64,000 nt of DNA from Chthoniobacter flavus Ellin428 (GCF_000173075.1 NZ_ABVL01000009.1:204903-268902); one strand, 5' to 3'; counted from the first letter of the stretch, positions 8,418 to 17,010 are shown. The notes: generated by a model not told the origin, from the sequence alone. Numbers and translations: made by a program.

Positions 8418-9164
8418 ATGCTCTACCGCACCGCCATCATCTTCATCGTGGTCTTCTGGCTGACGATGACTGGGTTGCTGGTGCACCAGCAATTGCGGCC
8501 GGACGACTCGGCGTTGCGCGAGGTCCCGCCGACGCACGTGGTGAAGCTCATGTTCATGCACCCCGCCCTGTCGCAGCTGAACATCTACAGCGACAAGCTG
8601 CCGCTCGGCCATTTGAACATCGAACCGGAGACCGGCAAGGACCGGCAGGAGCGTAACCTGAAGTTCAACGGCGAATTGCAGGTCCTGATCCCCGGAGCGA
8701 AGCGCGAGCGCATCGCCTGGAGTGGCGAGTTGCAAATGGACAAGTTGCTCAACGTCAAACAATTCACCCTTTCCGTGCACAGCCACGTGCCGGCCGATCT
8801 GGTCTCGTATATCAAAGTGATTCCGAAGGAAAACATCGCCCATTACGAATTGCAGGCGAGCAATGGGGTCATCGAGCGGCAGGACTATACGCTGGATGAA
8901 AAGGGCGCCCGGGCCGCGCTGGAACAGGTGGGCGTCGACGCCGCGATGTTGCCCATCGAGACGAAAAGCGTCGCCTCAGCCGTGCAGGTGAAGGCGCGGC
9001 AGTCGACCCTGGAAGTGCCGGGCGGGACGATGGATACCTATCTCGTTACCGTGGAAAGCAACGGCCAGACCCTGCTGGAATGCCACGTCGACCAACTCGG
9101 CCGGGTGGTCAAGGCCACCACCCTGCTCGGCTACACGCTCGCCGCGGACGATAAGACGCCGTAG
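8418..9164 (+). CDS. membrane-anchored protein, function unknown
   Basis: 248 residues, with one N-terminal transmembrane helix (residues 6-24, AIIFIVVFWLTMTGLLV). A predicted beta-rich periplasmic domain follows with no motif I recognise. It starts 6 nt after folE2, so the two are probably co-transcribed, but nothing in the protein suggests a folate role. A 7-nt-period repeat follows the stop. Confidence 0.75.
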   Translation: MLYRTAIIFIVVFWLTMTGLLVHQQLRPDDSALREVPPTHVVKLMFMHPALSQLNIYSDKLPLGHLNIEPETGKDRQERNLKFNGELQVLIPGAKRERIAWSGELQMDKLLNVKQFTLSVHSHVPADLVSYIKVIPKENIAHYELQASNGVIERQDYTLDEKGARAALEQVGVDAAMLPIETKSVASAVQVKARQSTLEVPGGTMDTYLVTVESNGQTLLECHVDQLGRVVKATTLLGYTLAADDKTP

Positions 9165-9176
9165 GATGGGGACGAG

Positions 9177-9256
9177 ATCAGTAATCAGTAATCAGTAATC
9201 AGTCAGTAAGGCGTATTCTGACTGATTACTAACCACTGATCACTGAATACTAATCA
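9177..9256. repeat. 7-nt-period inverted repeat (AGTAATC family)
   Basis: The left arm repeats AGTAATC three times and then AGTCAGT. The right arm runs through TGATTACT, ACTGATCA and ACTGAATA. It has the same architecture as the GTTGAGA family with a different heptamer. It lies between two convergent genes. Confidence 0.8.
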
Positions 9257-9265
9257 GAGGCTCTA

Positions 9266-9661
9266 TCACCGCGTGAAACGGCGGACAACGGCCTCCTCCG
9301 CGAGGTTCGCTCTTTCGGTCAACGATTGGTCGGTGTCGCGGATGCGCTGATATAGCGCGTGGTAATAGGCGATGGACGCCGCGCGCGCGGCTTCGTCGCT
9401 CTCGGCGGAGTCGGATTTTTCCTTCAATTCCCGAATCCGCGGATCGGCCTTCGCCTCAGCCTTGACGGCCTCGTAACGCGCTTCTTCATCCGCCTCCGAT
9501 TTCTCGGAAGATGCCTCCAGGCTGGCCATCATGCTTTTCGAAACGATAGGCCGCCGCACGTGATGCCGGTGCCGGCGCGAGGCGTGCGAGGGATGACACC
9601 ACGCGGACGATGCCAGGCCAAAGATGAGAACCACACCCAGAATCGTCGGATGGCATTTCAT
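9266..9661 (-). CDS. small exported His/charged protein, function unknown
   Basis: 131 residues. It has a signal peptide (about 1-22, ILGVVLIFGLASSAWC), then a His/Arg-rich patch (HASRRHRHHVRR), then a long Ala/Glu/Lys-rich helix likely to form a coiled coil. Not recognised. It converges with the preceding gene across the AGTAATC repeat. Confidence 0.65.
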   Translation of the reverse strand: MKCHPTILGVVLIFGLASSAWCHPSHASRRHRHHVRRPIVSKSMMASLEASSEKSEADEEARYEAVKAEAKADPRIRELKEKSDSAESDEAARAASIAYYHALYQRIRDTDQSLTERANLAEEAVVRRFTR

Positions 9662-9757
9662 ACCCTACTTTCGCGACAGCCCGATTCCGCGCGTGTGGCA
9701 ACTCGGGCAATTTGCGCAAATACCCTCATTCTCGGCGTTCCAAGCGATTCAGAGGAT

Positions 9758-9937
9758 GTGAGCGAATGTCAACGCGAGTTGCCTTTGCAGATTCCCCGCC
9801 GACCCCGGCGCCCACGCTCGCCGGCGGCCCGGCGGTTTTTCGCCTTGGGCGAGACGCTACGCCGGCAGGTGGAGGCGGAGAGAGCTAATGAACGGGCTTA
9901 TGATCGAATGCGGACGCACGAGGAGCGCTTCAACTAG
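9758..9937 (+). CDS. possible small Arg-rich protein
   Basis: A 59-codon frame from a GTG codon: an Arg/Pro-rich start and then a charged helix (LGETLRRQVEAERANERAY). There is no clear ribosome binding site and no recognised family. It could be chance, since a second frame (ATG at about 9766) is also open here. Confidence 0.25.
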   Translation: MSECQRELPLQIPRRPRRPRSPAARRFFALGETLRRQVEAERANERAYDRMRTHEERFN

Positions 9938-9978
9938 CGTTTTTAGTTAACTATCGCATCTGTGAGATTCTCGAACTT

Positions 9979-10101
9979 AGAGACTGTGAAATAAAGCGGC
10001 AGCGAGATTATTTGGCCCGCGAATCACACAGATGACGCCAATGAAAAATACGCCCATTCGTGTCATTCGCGTAATTCGCGGGCACTTTTTTCACAGTCTC
10101 T
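9979..10101. repeat. palindromic 9-nt-period repeat inside an AGAGACTGTGAA inverted repeat
   Basis: The outer arms are AGAGACTGTGAA (9,979) and TTCACAGTCTCT (ending about 10,101). The inner arms, 10,015-10,083, are GCGAATCAC, ACAGATGAC, GCCAATGAA against ATTCGTGTC, ATTCGCGTA, ATTCGCGGG, all in 9-nt steps. Confidence 0.8.
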
Positions 10102-10192
10102 TAGCGGCAGCGCCGTCCCCTTTGGGTAGGGAACGCTCGCCGAGCGTTCCGAAATCTCTCGGGAAGCGATCCCGCGGGGCGGCTACTATCGG

Positions 10193-10363
10193 CTACTTTC
10201 GCCATCCGGCGGGCAAGGCGCGTCGCATCCGAGCGGTAAACCGCCGCAACCAGCGCCCGTCGCGGGTGATCATCACCGGCTTGTGGTCGACTTCGAGAAG
10301 CCACTTATCACCGGTGCGGCGCAGGTCGATTTGAGATCCTCTGGTCGCATCTGCTCTCATCAT
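10193..10363 (-). CDS. possible small basic protein
   Basis: A 56-residue frame starting at MMRADATRG, with a plausible hydrophobic/basic pattern (WLLEVDHKPVMITRDGRWLRR) and GC-rich codons. The longer upstream extension crosses simple sequence and is unlikely. Not recognised; it could be a gene remnant. Confidence 0.3.
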   Translation of the reverse strand: MMRADATRGSQIDLRRTGDKWLLEVDHKPVMITRDGRWLRRFTARMRRALPAGWRK

Positions 10364-10624
10364 AGAAGGAATCGAATCCCCCGATGCCTCGCGGTTGTCT
10401 AACGCATACGCAATCCGGCATGTTTCCTCGACCCGGAGGGAAAATCTAAAAACCCAGAGACGCGGAGGAGAAAGACAATCGGACAGGGAGACAATGGGAC
10501 CATGGGAAGGCAGCCCACTCATTGTCACATAGTCTGATTGTCTCCTGGACGGTCACACGGTTGAATTACTAACGCCGCCGCTCGCGTGAGACCCTTCGGG
10601 CGAATGCGTGTTGAATCCATTGTC

Positions 10625-11120
10625 ATGAACAAATCCGTTTTTCTTGTTTCCGCCGCCACGGCTCTTCTCCTTCTGCCCGGTCAGCTTTCCGCCGTCGATT
10701 TGCGCGCGACGGATCCGCTTCCGCCCACACCTCCCGGCAACTCTCTTCCTCCGTCGGCCTCCTCCACACCGGCTCAGTCCACGCCATCGGCCACACCGAG
10801 CGCGACACCCCGCAAGGGCCAGGGAAAGCAAGCGGGCGAGCGGCGTTTTCAAAAGCTCAAGCAGGAGCTGTCCTTTGACCCCGGCGCAGGGGGGCAAAGG
10901 ATCAAGCCCGATCATCGAAAAGGCCGTCGCGGATGCGAAAGCGTTGCGCGCCAACACGTCCTTGCCCGAGGCGCAAAAGCGGAAGAACATGCGGCAAATT
11001 TTCGCCGCCTCGTTTCAGCAAATCAAACCCCTCCTGACCCCGCAGCAATTGCAAAAATGGAAGCAGATCCGGGCAGAGCGCCACAACAACCAGTCCACTC
11101 CCTCTGCCGCCAATACCTAG
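10625..11120 (+). pseudogene. exported Spy/LTXXQ-like protein, frameshifted
   Basis: A signal peptide (SVFLVSAATALLLLPGQLSA) and a Pro/Ser/Thr-rich linker lead to ERRFQKLKQEL. The frame then breaks. The rest continues one frame over as LTPAQ..., an alpha-helical stretch, then LLTPQQLQKWKQIRAER. Two LTPxQ motifs spaced like this mark the Spy/CpxP periplasmic chaperone group (family knowledge). Removing one T near 10,876 (CTGTCCTTTGACC) restores a single frame. This is probably a sequencing indel or a very recent mutation. It is followed 10 nt later by the metallopeptidase lipoprotein gene. Confidence 0.7.
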
Positions 11121-11130
11121 TTCACGTTTG

Positions 11131-12189
11131 ATGCGGGCGGATGGAATGCCGCGGCTCCTGGCCGCATTGGTCGCTGGTCTCGTTGCGCTCGTCACGTCGG
11201 GTTGCAGCACCATCGGGTATTACTCGCAAGCTATCGATGGGCAGGCGGAGATCCTGCGCAAGGCACGGCCGATATCCGTAGTGATGGCGGATGATCGCGT
11301 GCCGGCGCGGGTGAAGCGCAAGCTCGCCGTGGTCGAGGATGCGCGGCACTTCGCGGGCACGCGGCTCGAGCTGCCGGCCAATCACCAATACACCCGCTAC
11401 ACCGATCTCGGGCGGCGCTATGTCTCGTGGGTGCTCTTCGCCGCGCCGGAGTTTTCCGTCGAGGGCAAGACGTGGTGGTATCCATTCGTCGGGCGTCTGG
11501 AGTATCGCGGCTACTTTTCGGAAAAGGACGCGCGCGGGGAGGTGAAGCGGCTCAAGGCCCAGGGACTGGAAGTCTACGCCGGCGGCGTCGAGGCGTACTC
11601 GACGCTGGGCGTGTTTCACGATCCGGTGCTGAACACCTTTTTCCAACGCACCGACGCCGAGCTCGCGGAGGTCATCTTTCACGAGCTCACTCACGTGAAG
11701 CTTTTCCTCCCGGGCGACAGCGATTTCAACGAAGCCTTCGCCACGGCAAATGCCGAGATGGCTGTCCGCCGCTGGCTCACGGCGAAGGGCGATCGCGCCG
11801 AACTCGCGCGTTACGAGACATCGCTGACGAACGACCGGGAGGTCGTCGCCCTGCTTCTCGCGACGCGGGAGAAATTGCGCGGCCTCTATGCGCGCCAGGA
11901 TCTTTCCCCGGCGCAAATGCGGGAGCGCAAGGCCGCACTCTTAGCGGAGCTGCACACCGGGTATCTCGGGATTCGCAGCCAGCACCCGGGTTTCTCGCTT
12001 TACGATCGCGCCTTCACCAAGCCCTGGAACAACGCGCGGCTGAATACCGTGTCCACCTATTACGATCTCGTTCCCGGCTTCGAGCGCCTGATGGCCCGGG
12101 AACACGGCAACCTGCACGCCTTCTACGCCGACGTGGAGAAGATGCGGTATCTCTCGAAGAAAGAACGTCGCGCACGGCTGATGCGTTAA
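11131..12189 (+). CDS. lipoprotein metallo-aminopeptidase (DUF2265-like)
   Basis: The lipobox ALVTSGC (Cys at about 25) anchors the protein to a membrane. A HELTH zinc motif lies at 184-188 (VIFHELTHVKLF), followed by SDFNEAFATANAE, where the glutamate fits the third ligand. GWxYxF-type aromatic segments and GYFSEKDA precede it. This pattern matches the predicted aminopeptidase family PF10023 (from memory). 352 aa. It is expected to act in the periplasm on peptides. ATG at 11131 or 11146. It closely follows the Spy-like gene, so the two may form an envelope-quality unit. Confidence 0.82.
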   Translation: MRADGMPRLLAALVAGLVALVTSGCSTIGYYSQAIDGQAEILRKARPISVVMADDRVPARVKRKLAVVEDARHFAGTRLELPANHQYTRYTDLGRRYVSWVLFAAPEFSVEGKTWWYPFVGRLEYRGYFSEKDARGEVKRLKAQGLEVYAGGVEAYSTLGVFHDPVLNTFFQRTDAELAEVIFHELTHVKLFLPGDSDFNEAFATANAEMAVRRWLTAKGDRAELARYETSLTNDREVVALLLATREKLRGLYARQDLSPAQMRERKAALLAELHTGYLGIRSQHPGFSLYDRAFTKPWNNARLNTVSTYYDLVPGFERLMAREHGNLHAFYADVEKMRYLSKKERRARLMR

Positions 12190-12227
12190 AATGACTAGTA
12201 GGGCAGAGCAGGAGCGTGCCCCCACCG

Positions 12228-12689
12228 TTATTGTACCGCCCCTTTCATCGCCGAGAACATCACCTTCGAGCCAAACGTCGCCACACCGCCGACTTTGTAA
12301 CCGACGGCCACCACGCCAATCGACAGCGCGCCAAACGCGTTCACGCCCCCGGCGATGATCGCGCCGACGCTCACCACACCGAGCGAAAAAATGCCCGCGG
12401 ACACAATACCGATCGAGACGAATCCGCCGGCGATGATCCCGATCGCCACGCCACCGATGGCCCGCTGCCCGATCGCCACGATACCGCGCGCGGTGCGTGC
12501 CTGCCCCTTCGAATCGTAACCAAAGGCGATATGCACCAGCGGCAGGCCCATCCATTGGCCTTTGCTCTCCCACTCGTAACCCTTCGGCTCGATCTCGGCG
12601 AGGCCAGGCTGGATCGCGCCACACGCCGGGCACCTGGGCCATTCGGCATCGACGAGAGCTTGGCACTGGCGGCACGGGACGATCTGCAT
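12228..12689 (-). CDS. zinc-ribbon protein with Gly-rich hydrophobic repeat domain
   Basis: Starting at MQIVPCRQC, the N-terminus has a four-cysteine zinc ribbon (C6xxC9...C20xxC23). A WxGLPLVHIAFG segment follows, then about 75 residues of short repeats built on G-h-h-x-(I/V)-G (GIVAIGQRAIGG, GIISxxx-type steps). The regular Gly and beta-branched pattern suggests a beta-solenoid or a membrane-inserted sheet. Similar proteins exist in PVC and Bacteroidota genomes (recollection). Function unknown. An upstream in-frame TTG would add 12 residues. Confidence 0.75.
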   Translation of the reverse strand: MQIVPCRQCQALVDAEWPRCPACGAIQPGLAEIEPKGYEWESKGQWMGLPLVHIAFGYDSKGQARTARGIVAIGQRAIGGVAIGIIAGGFVSIGIVSAGIFSLGVVSVGAIIAGGVNAFGALSIGVVAVGYKVGGVATFGSKVMFSAMKGAVQ

Positions 12690-12744
12690 CGCCTCACCCT
12701 GCCCGCCTCCGACGCGGCAAGACAAGGCTAAGCGGTTCCAAAGT

Positions 12745-12813
12745 GCCCGCGAATCACGCGGATGACACGAATCAAGATCTCTTCCATTCGCGTCATCGGT
12801 GTCATTCGCGGGC
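12745..12813. repeat. palindromic 9-nt-period repeat, CGCGAATCA type
   Basis: GCGAATCAC, GCGGATGAC, ACGAATCAA face ATTCGCGTC, ATCGGTGTC, ATTCGCGGG. It is nearly the same as the element at 10,015-10,083, and TTCACAGTCTCT follows at about 12,839 as it does there. Confidence 0.8.
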
Positions 12814-12847
12814 TGCAGCCCTCTTTCCGCCAGTTTACTTCACAGTC

Positions 12848-13003
12848 TCTAAGAGGGTGTAGCGAGATCCATTTTGAGTGGAGGAAGGATCACGGATTTC
12901 GCGGATTGCACGGATTTTGGAAAAGAGGGGACCCTGAGAATCCGTGAAATCCGCGTCATCCATGGTCAAAATTCCGTTCGTCGGATTTTCGGTACATCCT
13001 CTA
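12848..13003. repeat. nested inverted repeat with CACGGATTT units
   Basis: The outer arms CTAAGAGGGTGTA and TACATCCTCTAAG bracket an inner palindrome at 12,889-12,967: CACGGATTT, CGCGGATTG, CACGGATTT against GAATCCGTG, AAATCCGCG, TCATCCATG, in 9-nt steps. A further TAAGCC/GGCTTA pair follows. It lies upstream of the ThuA gene. Confidence 0.75.
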
Positions 13004-13073
13004 AGCCTTGTCACCACCACGGGTAATGGCTTAGGCGTAGCGACTCGTCTCAAATTCTTCCTCCCTACTCTCT

Positions 13074-14078
13074 ATGAAAAAAACCCTCCGTCTCCTGTTC
13101 GTGCTCGCGCTCGCCGCGAGTCCGGCGTTCTCCTCCTTCGCCGCGGAAGCCAAGCGCGTGCTCGTCGTGACCACGACCACCGGCTTCCGCCACAGCTCGA
13201 TTCCCTACGCGGAAGAGACGCTGAAAAAGCTCGGTGAGGAATCCAAGGTCTACACCGTGGTGGATTTCGCACGCCAACCGGATGTCCAGGTGCCGCGCAA
13301 GCCGAACAAGCCGAAAGATCTCGCGCCGAATGCCGACGAAAAAGCCAAGGCCAAGTATGACGCGGACATGAAGAAATATGAGGCCGAGATGGCCAAGTGG
13401 ACGCCGGATTTCGAGAAGGACGTAAAGGCGAAGCAGGCGGAATTCGACGCGGCCATGAGCAAGAGCCTCGAGAAGGTCAGCCCGGCCAATCTCGCCGCGA
13501 ACAAGATCGACATGGTCATCTTCGCCAACACCACCGGCGACCTGCCGTTGCCCGACAAGGATGGTTTCATCAAGTGGATCGAAGACGGTCACGCCTTCGC
13601 CGCGATGCACAGCGGCAGCGATACCTTCCACCACTTCCCCGCCTACATCGAGATGCTCGGTGGCGAATTTGAAACGCACCACGCGCAGGTGCCCGCCGAT
13701 CTCATCGCGGCGGACAAGCAGCACCCGGCCAATGCCGGCATCGGCGAGAGCTGGAACATCAAGCAGGAAGAGATGTATCACATCAAGAGCCAGGACCGCT
13801 CGAAGGTGCACATGCTGTGGTTCATGCGCCATGACCCGAACGAAACCTCGCTGCAGGTCTTCTTCCCCGTCTCCTGGTGCAAGATGGCCGGCAAAGGCCG
13901 TGTCTTCTACACCTCGCTCGGCCACCGCGAAGACCTGTGGAGCGACGACCCGAACATGAAAGGCCGCGTCAACCCGCCGGAAATCAGCAAGCAGTACCAG
14001 GCGCACATCCTGGGCGGCATCAAGTGGGCGCTCGGCCTCGCCGAAGGCAGCGCCACGCCGAATCCGGAAGTTAAGTAG
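13074..14078 (+). CDS. secreted ThuA-domain protein
   Basis: 334 residues with a clear signal peptide (KKTLRLLFVLALAASPAFSSFA). The ThuA (class I glutamine-amidotransferase-like) fold is visible as VLVVTTTTGFRHSSIPYAEE, then HAFAAMHSGSDTFHHFPAYIEMLGGEFETHH and GKGRVFYTSLGHRED. Between residues about 66 and 140 there is a Lys/Glu/Ala-rich insertion (KAKAKYDADMKKYEAEMAK), probably a helical hairpin. ThuA proteins are linked to sugar use and are frequent in secreted sets of this phylum, but the reaction is not settled. It ends in a strong terminator. Confidence 0.88.
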   Translation: MKKTLRLLFVLALAASPAFSSFAAEAKRVLVVTTTTGFRHSSIPYAEETLKKLGEESKVYTVVDFARQPDVQVPRKPNKPKDLAPNADEKAKAKYDADMKKYEAEMAKWTPDFEKDVKAKQAEFDAAMSKSLEKVSPANLAANKIDMVIFANTTGDLPLPDKDGFIKWIEDGHAFAAMHSGSDTFHHFPAYIEMLGGEFETHHAQVPADLIAADKQHPANAGIGESWNIKQEEMYHIKSQDRSKVHMLWFMRHDPNETSLQVFFPVSWCKMAGKGRVFYTSLGHREDLWSDDPNMKGRVNPPEISKQYQAHILGGIKWALGLAEGSATPNPEVK

Positions 14079-14093
14079 GACCGCAGCGGCCTG

Positions 14094-14527
14094 GTTGAGA
14101 GTTAATAGTTGAGTGTTGAGAGCCGGTTTTCGGCCTGCCACGTCGCAGGCCAAAACCGGCTTTCTCTTTTTTTGAAAAGCGTGTCCCCTCCCCGCGGTCA
14201 TTCTGAGCGGAGTGCAGGGAGTGTAACGACCGGAGCGCAGTCGAAGAACCCCGCCGCTTTACCGGAGACTATCGCTGGTAAAGCGGCGGGGTTTGCCCCG
14301 CAGTCCCATAGGCGTCTCGCTCGCTCGGCTTTCGACTCCGTGCCCCGCCACCTCACCATCGGGTCACTTCGCTCAGAATGACACGCGGGGGACGCGGCAG
14401 CACCTTCGCCGCACTACAAAATGCTACCACGCCAAGCCACGCAACTTGAGAGACGCGCGGCATGGCTAGCCATCCACGCACACCAGCGGTGGCTATCAAC
14501 TATCCACTATCAACTATCAACTCATCC
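14094..14527. repeat. intergenic repeat mosaic between ThuA and CE15 genes
   Basis: In order: a GTTGAGA-family arm (14,094-14,122); the terminator hairpin; an inverted repeat with GTCATTCTGAGCG at about 14,197 and its complement CGCTCAGAATGAC at about 14,380; inside that, a 15-bp hairpin CCCCGCCGCTTTACC with its complement (about 14,250-14,293); and a right-hand arm of four CTATCAA-type heptamers (14,491-14,527). No coding frame here is believable. Confidence 0.75.
14121..14173 (+). terminator. rho-independent terminator after the ThuA gene
   Basis: The stem is AGCCGGTTTT-GGCCTGC with its exact complement around a CACGTC loop, followed by TTTCTC and seven T. The stem begins with the GCC end of the 7-nt repeat arm, so repeat and terminator are fused. 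Confidence 0.8.
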
Positions 14528-14531
14528 GCCC

Positions 14532-15827
14532 TCAGGGCCGAAGCCACTTATCCGCGTAGTCGAGCCAAACGGCCCAATCGGACCGGGTCATCGAATGCTT
14601 CCCCGGGCGGATGTAATACCCCAAGCGACTCGGCAGTGGCTTGCTGACCTCCGGCATTTGCGTGGCGCCAAGACCATCGCCGGCAACCAGCTTGTAGACC
14701 GGGTCGGCGGCGCGCAGCATCTCGAACTGGCCGGATGGATTGGCCCACACATCTTCCGTCGCGCAGGAGAGGAATACCGGGCGCGGTGCGCAGAGGGCGA
14801 TCAATTCGTGCTGATCGAAAGGCAGGCGCGCGGGTTCGTCGTTGAAGGCTTTGAAGTTGCCGCAGAACCAGTGTGGGAAGGATTTGTTGATCTGCCGCAC
14901 GGTCTCCACGGTCGGGCGGCCGTTGGGTCCTTCCTTCGCCAACTCCTCGGAAACCCGGCAGGGCGCGGTGCCACCGCAACCCGCCTGGCTCGGGACCGCG
15001 AGAGCAATACGATCATCAAACGCCGCGGCGACCAGTGCGGTCTTGCCGTTGCGCGAATGGCCGACGACAGCGATGCGCCTGGCATCGATCGTCGGATCGG
15101 TCACGAGATAATCCACCGCCCGGCTCAGGCACCAGGCCCACGCGGCGATGGTCGCGGTGTCACTCGGTCCGCGTTCGGCGGAACCACTCGGACGGAATTT
15201 TTTCAGCATCGCTTCCGCGGCGTCCTTGTCATCGGGCACCACTTCGCTGTTCCAGAATGTCGCCAGGGCGTAACCGCGCGCGATCGTTTGATCCACTGCC
15301 CAGGTATCAAACTCCGAACCGCGGCTCTGCTCCAGCGTCTGGCCCTTGTGCGACTTCCAGGTCGGCGGCACAAAGATTTGCGGATCGGGCAGCAGCGCGT
15401 GGTTGCCGTTGAAGTTCAAGCCGAGAAAGACTGGCGACGGCTTCTTCGCGTCGTTCGGCGTGACCAGCAGCAGATGGATCTCCGTGCCTTCCGGCTGCGA
15501 AAGCGAAAGCGTGATCTCGCGCAGCGTCGCCTTGCCGCCGAGCGCCGCCTTGTCCTCCCGCAGAACTTTCGCCATGACTTTCGCGGGCGGCGGGAAAGCG
15601 CCGTACTCGTAGTGCTGGAAGAGCGCGCGCAATTCCGGGGCGCGCTTTTCCGACCACGCTTCACGCGTGGTCACGGGCTGGCCATCGGTCAGGACGAGCG
15701 GGTCGGGCAACGCAGTGTGCACGGGCAGGGATTGGGGATCGGGAAAAGACGGTTCAGCGGCGCTGAGCGCGGCGGCAGTAGTCATGAGCGCGAAAAGAGT
15801 GGCAGCGAGGGGAAAGCGCGAAAGCAT
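14532..15827 (-). CDS. secreted CE15-type carbohydrate esterase
   Basis: Likely glucuronoyl esterase or related xylan esterase, cutting ester links between sugars and lignin or acyl groups. There is a signal peptide (LAATLFALMTTAAALSAA). The CE15 nucleophile motif is VVGHSRNGKTAL (Ser 258). AVPSQAGCGGTAP, FPHWFCGNFK and ELIALCAPRPVFLS follow in family order. A C-terminal PGKHSMT carries the probable catalytic His. 431 aa from MLSRFPLA. It is divergent from rsmH with a 127-nt shared upstream region. Confidence 0.88.
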   Translation of the reverse strand: MLSRFPLAATLFALMTTAAALSAAEPSFPDPQSLPVHTALPDPLVLTDGQPVTTREAWSEKRAPELRALFQHYEYGAFPPPAKVMAKVLREDKAALGGKATLREITLSLSQPEGTEIHLLLVTPNDAKKPSPVFLGLNFNGNHALLPDPQIFVPPTWKSHKGQTLEQSRGSEFDTWAVDQTIARGYALATFWNSEVVPDDKDAAEAMLKKFRPSGSAERGPSDTATIAAWAWCLSRAVDYLVTDPTIDARRIAVVGHSRNGKTALVAAAFDDRIALAVPSQAGCGGTAPCRVSEELAKEGPNGRPTVETVRQINKSFPHWFCGNFKAFNDEPARLPFDQHELIALCAPRPVFLSCATEDVWANPSGQFEMLRAADPVYKLVAGDGLGATQMPEVSKPLPSRLGYYIRPGKHSMTRSDWAVWLDYADKWLRP

Positions 15828-15954
15828 GGGCCAGCGTAAACGGAGAATCGGTCCCCACGCCAATCGCAAATGTGGGCGAGGAAGATTTGAACACTTCCCC
15901 ATTCGCATGGCATCCTGATGGCCGCTTTCCCATATTCCCAAGCCCATCTCCGCA

Positions 15955-17010
15955 ATGACTGATCCCGTGCCAGAAAAGCCGCGCCGACGCCCTCGCTATT
16001 CGGGGAAAAACCCGCGGCATTTCCACGAGAAATACAAGGAGCACCAGCCGGATCGCTATGCGACCGATGTCGAGAAAGTGCTGGCCAGCGGCAAGACACC
16101 CGCCGGCATGCATCGACCGATCATGGTCTCCGAGATCATGGAAATCCTCGCGCCGAAGCCGGGCGAATTCGCCGTCGACGCCACGCTCGGCTACGGCGGG
16201 CACTCGCGGGAAATCCTGCAACGGATCACGCCTGGAGGACGCCTCATCGGCCTCGACGTCGACCCGCTCGAATTGCCCAAGACCGAAGCGCGCCTGCGCG
16301 CGCTTGGCTTCGGCCCGGACGTTTTCACCGCGCAACGCGTGAACTACGCCGGCCTCCCCGCACTGATTGCCCGCGAAGCGCCCGAAGGCGCCGACATCAT
16401 CCTCGCCGACCTCGGCCTGTCCTCGATGCAGATCGACAACCCGTCGCGTGGTTTCACCTTCAAAGTCGAGGGCCCGCTCGACTTGCGGATGAACCCCGAG
16501 CGCGGACAGCCCGCCTCCGCCCTGCTCGCAACGATCAACGCCGCCAAACTCGAGCAACTTCTCACGGAAAACGCCGACGAACCGAACGCCGCGCTCCTCA
16601 CCCGCGCGATCCTCGATGCCCAGGCCCGCACCCCGATCACCACGACCACCGCGCTCGCCACGGTCATCCGCACCGCGCTCGCCTCGCTCCCCCGCATCGA
16701 ACCCAACGACACCATCCGCCGCGTCTTCCAGGCCCTGCGCATCGCGGTGAACGACGAATTCAGCGCGCTCGACACCTTCCTGCGCCACCTCCCGCAATGC
16801 CTGCGCCCCGGCGGACGCATCGCCATCCTCACTTTCCATTCCGGCGAAGACCGCCGCGTGAAGCACGCCTTCAAGACCGGCCTCCAGGAAGGCCTCTACT
16901 CCGAAATCGCCCGCGACGTCCTGCGTCCGGGAGCCGAGGAACTGCGGGCCAATCCGCGCTCCGCCAGCGCGAAGCTACGCTGGGCGGTTGGGAGGAAAGT
17001 TGAGAGCTGA
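15955..17010 (+). CDS. rsmH: RsmH-like 16S rRNA (cytosine-N4) methyltransferase
   Basis: SAM-dependent methyltransferase of the MraW/RsmH family. HRPIMVSEIMEIL stands in for the usual HxPVLL motif. Then come DATLGYGGHSREIL, LIGLDVDPLEL, ADLGLSSMQIDNPSRGF, LDLRMNP, and the C-terminal RVFQALRIAVNDE and ILTFHSGEDRRVK. It has a 40-residue basic N-terminal extension and is not near any cell-division genes. Several family positions differ (LSSMQID for VSSPQLD, FHSGED for FHSLED), so it may be a divergent paralogue. The last codons and stop are formed by a GTTGAGA repeat arm. Confidence 0.85.
   Translation: MTDPVPEKPRRRPRYSGKNPRHFHEKYKEHQPDRYATDVEKVLASGKTPAGMHRPIMVSEIMEILAPKPGEFAVDATLGYGGHSREILQRITPGGRLIGLDVDPLELPKTEARLRALGFGPDVFTAQRVNYAGLPALIAREAPEGADIILADLGLSSMQIDNPSRGFTFKVEGPLDLRMNPERGQPASALLATINAAKLEQLLTENADEPNAALLTRAILDAQARTPITTTTALATVIRTALASLPRIEPNDTIRRVFQALRIAVNDEFSALDTFLRHLPQCLRPGGRIAILTFHSGEDRRVKHAFKTGLQEGLYSEIARDVLRPGAEELRANPRSASAKLRWAVGRKVES

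Larger units (their letters stand above)
9938..10624. other. gene-poor stretch with repeats
   Basis: Holds the palindromic element at 9,979-10,101, a compact hairpin GGAACGCTCG/CGAGCGTTCC at 10,130-10,150, a doubtful minus-strand frame (10,193-10,363), and the upstream region of the Spy-like gene. I see no RNA gene. The GATTCGATTCC near 10,370 resembles a tRNA T-loop, but no tRNA folds around it. Confidence 0.5.

Noticed and set aside
10340..10445. Possible tRNA on the minus strand around a GATTCGATTCC sequence
   Set aside because: The T-loop-like sequence is not flanked by a pairing stem, and no acceptor, D or anticodon arms could be placed.
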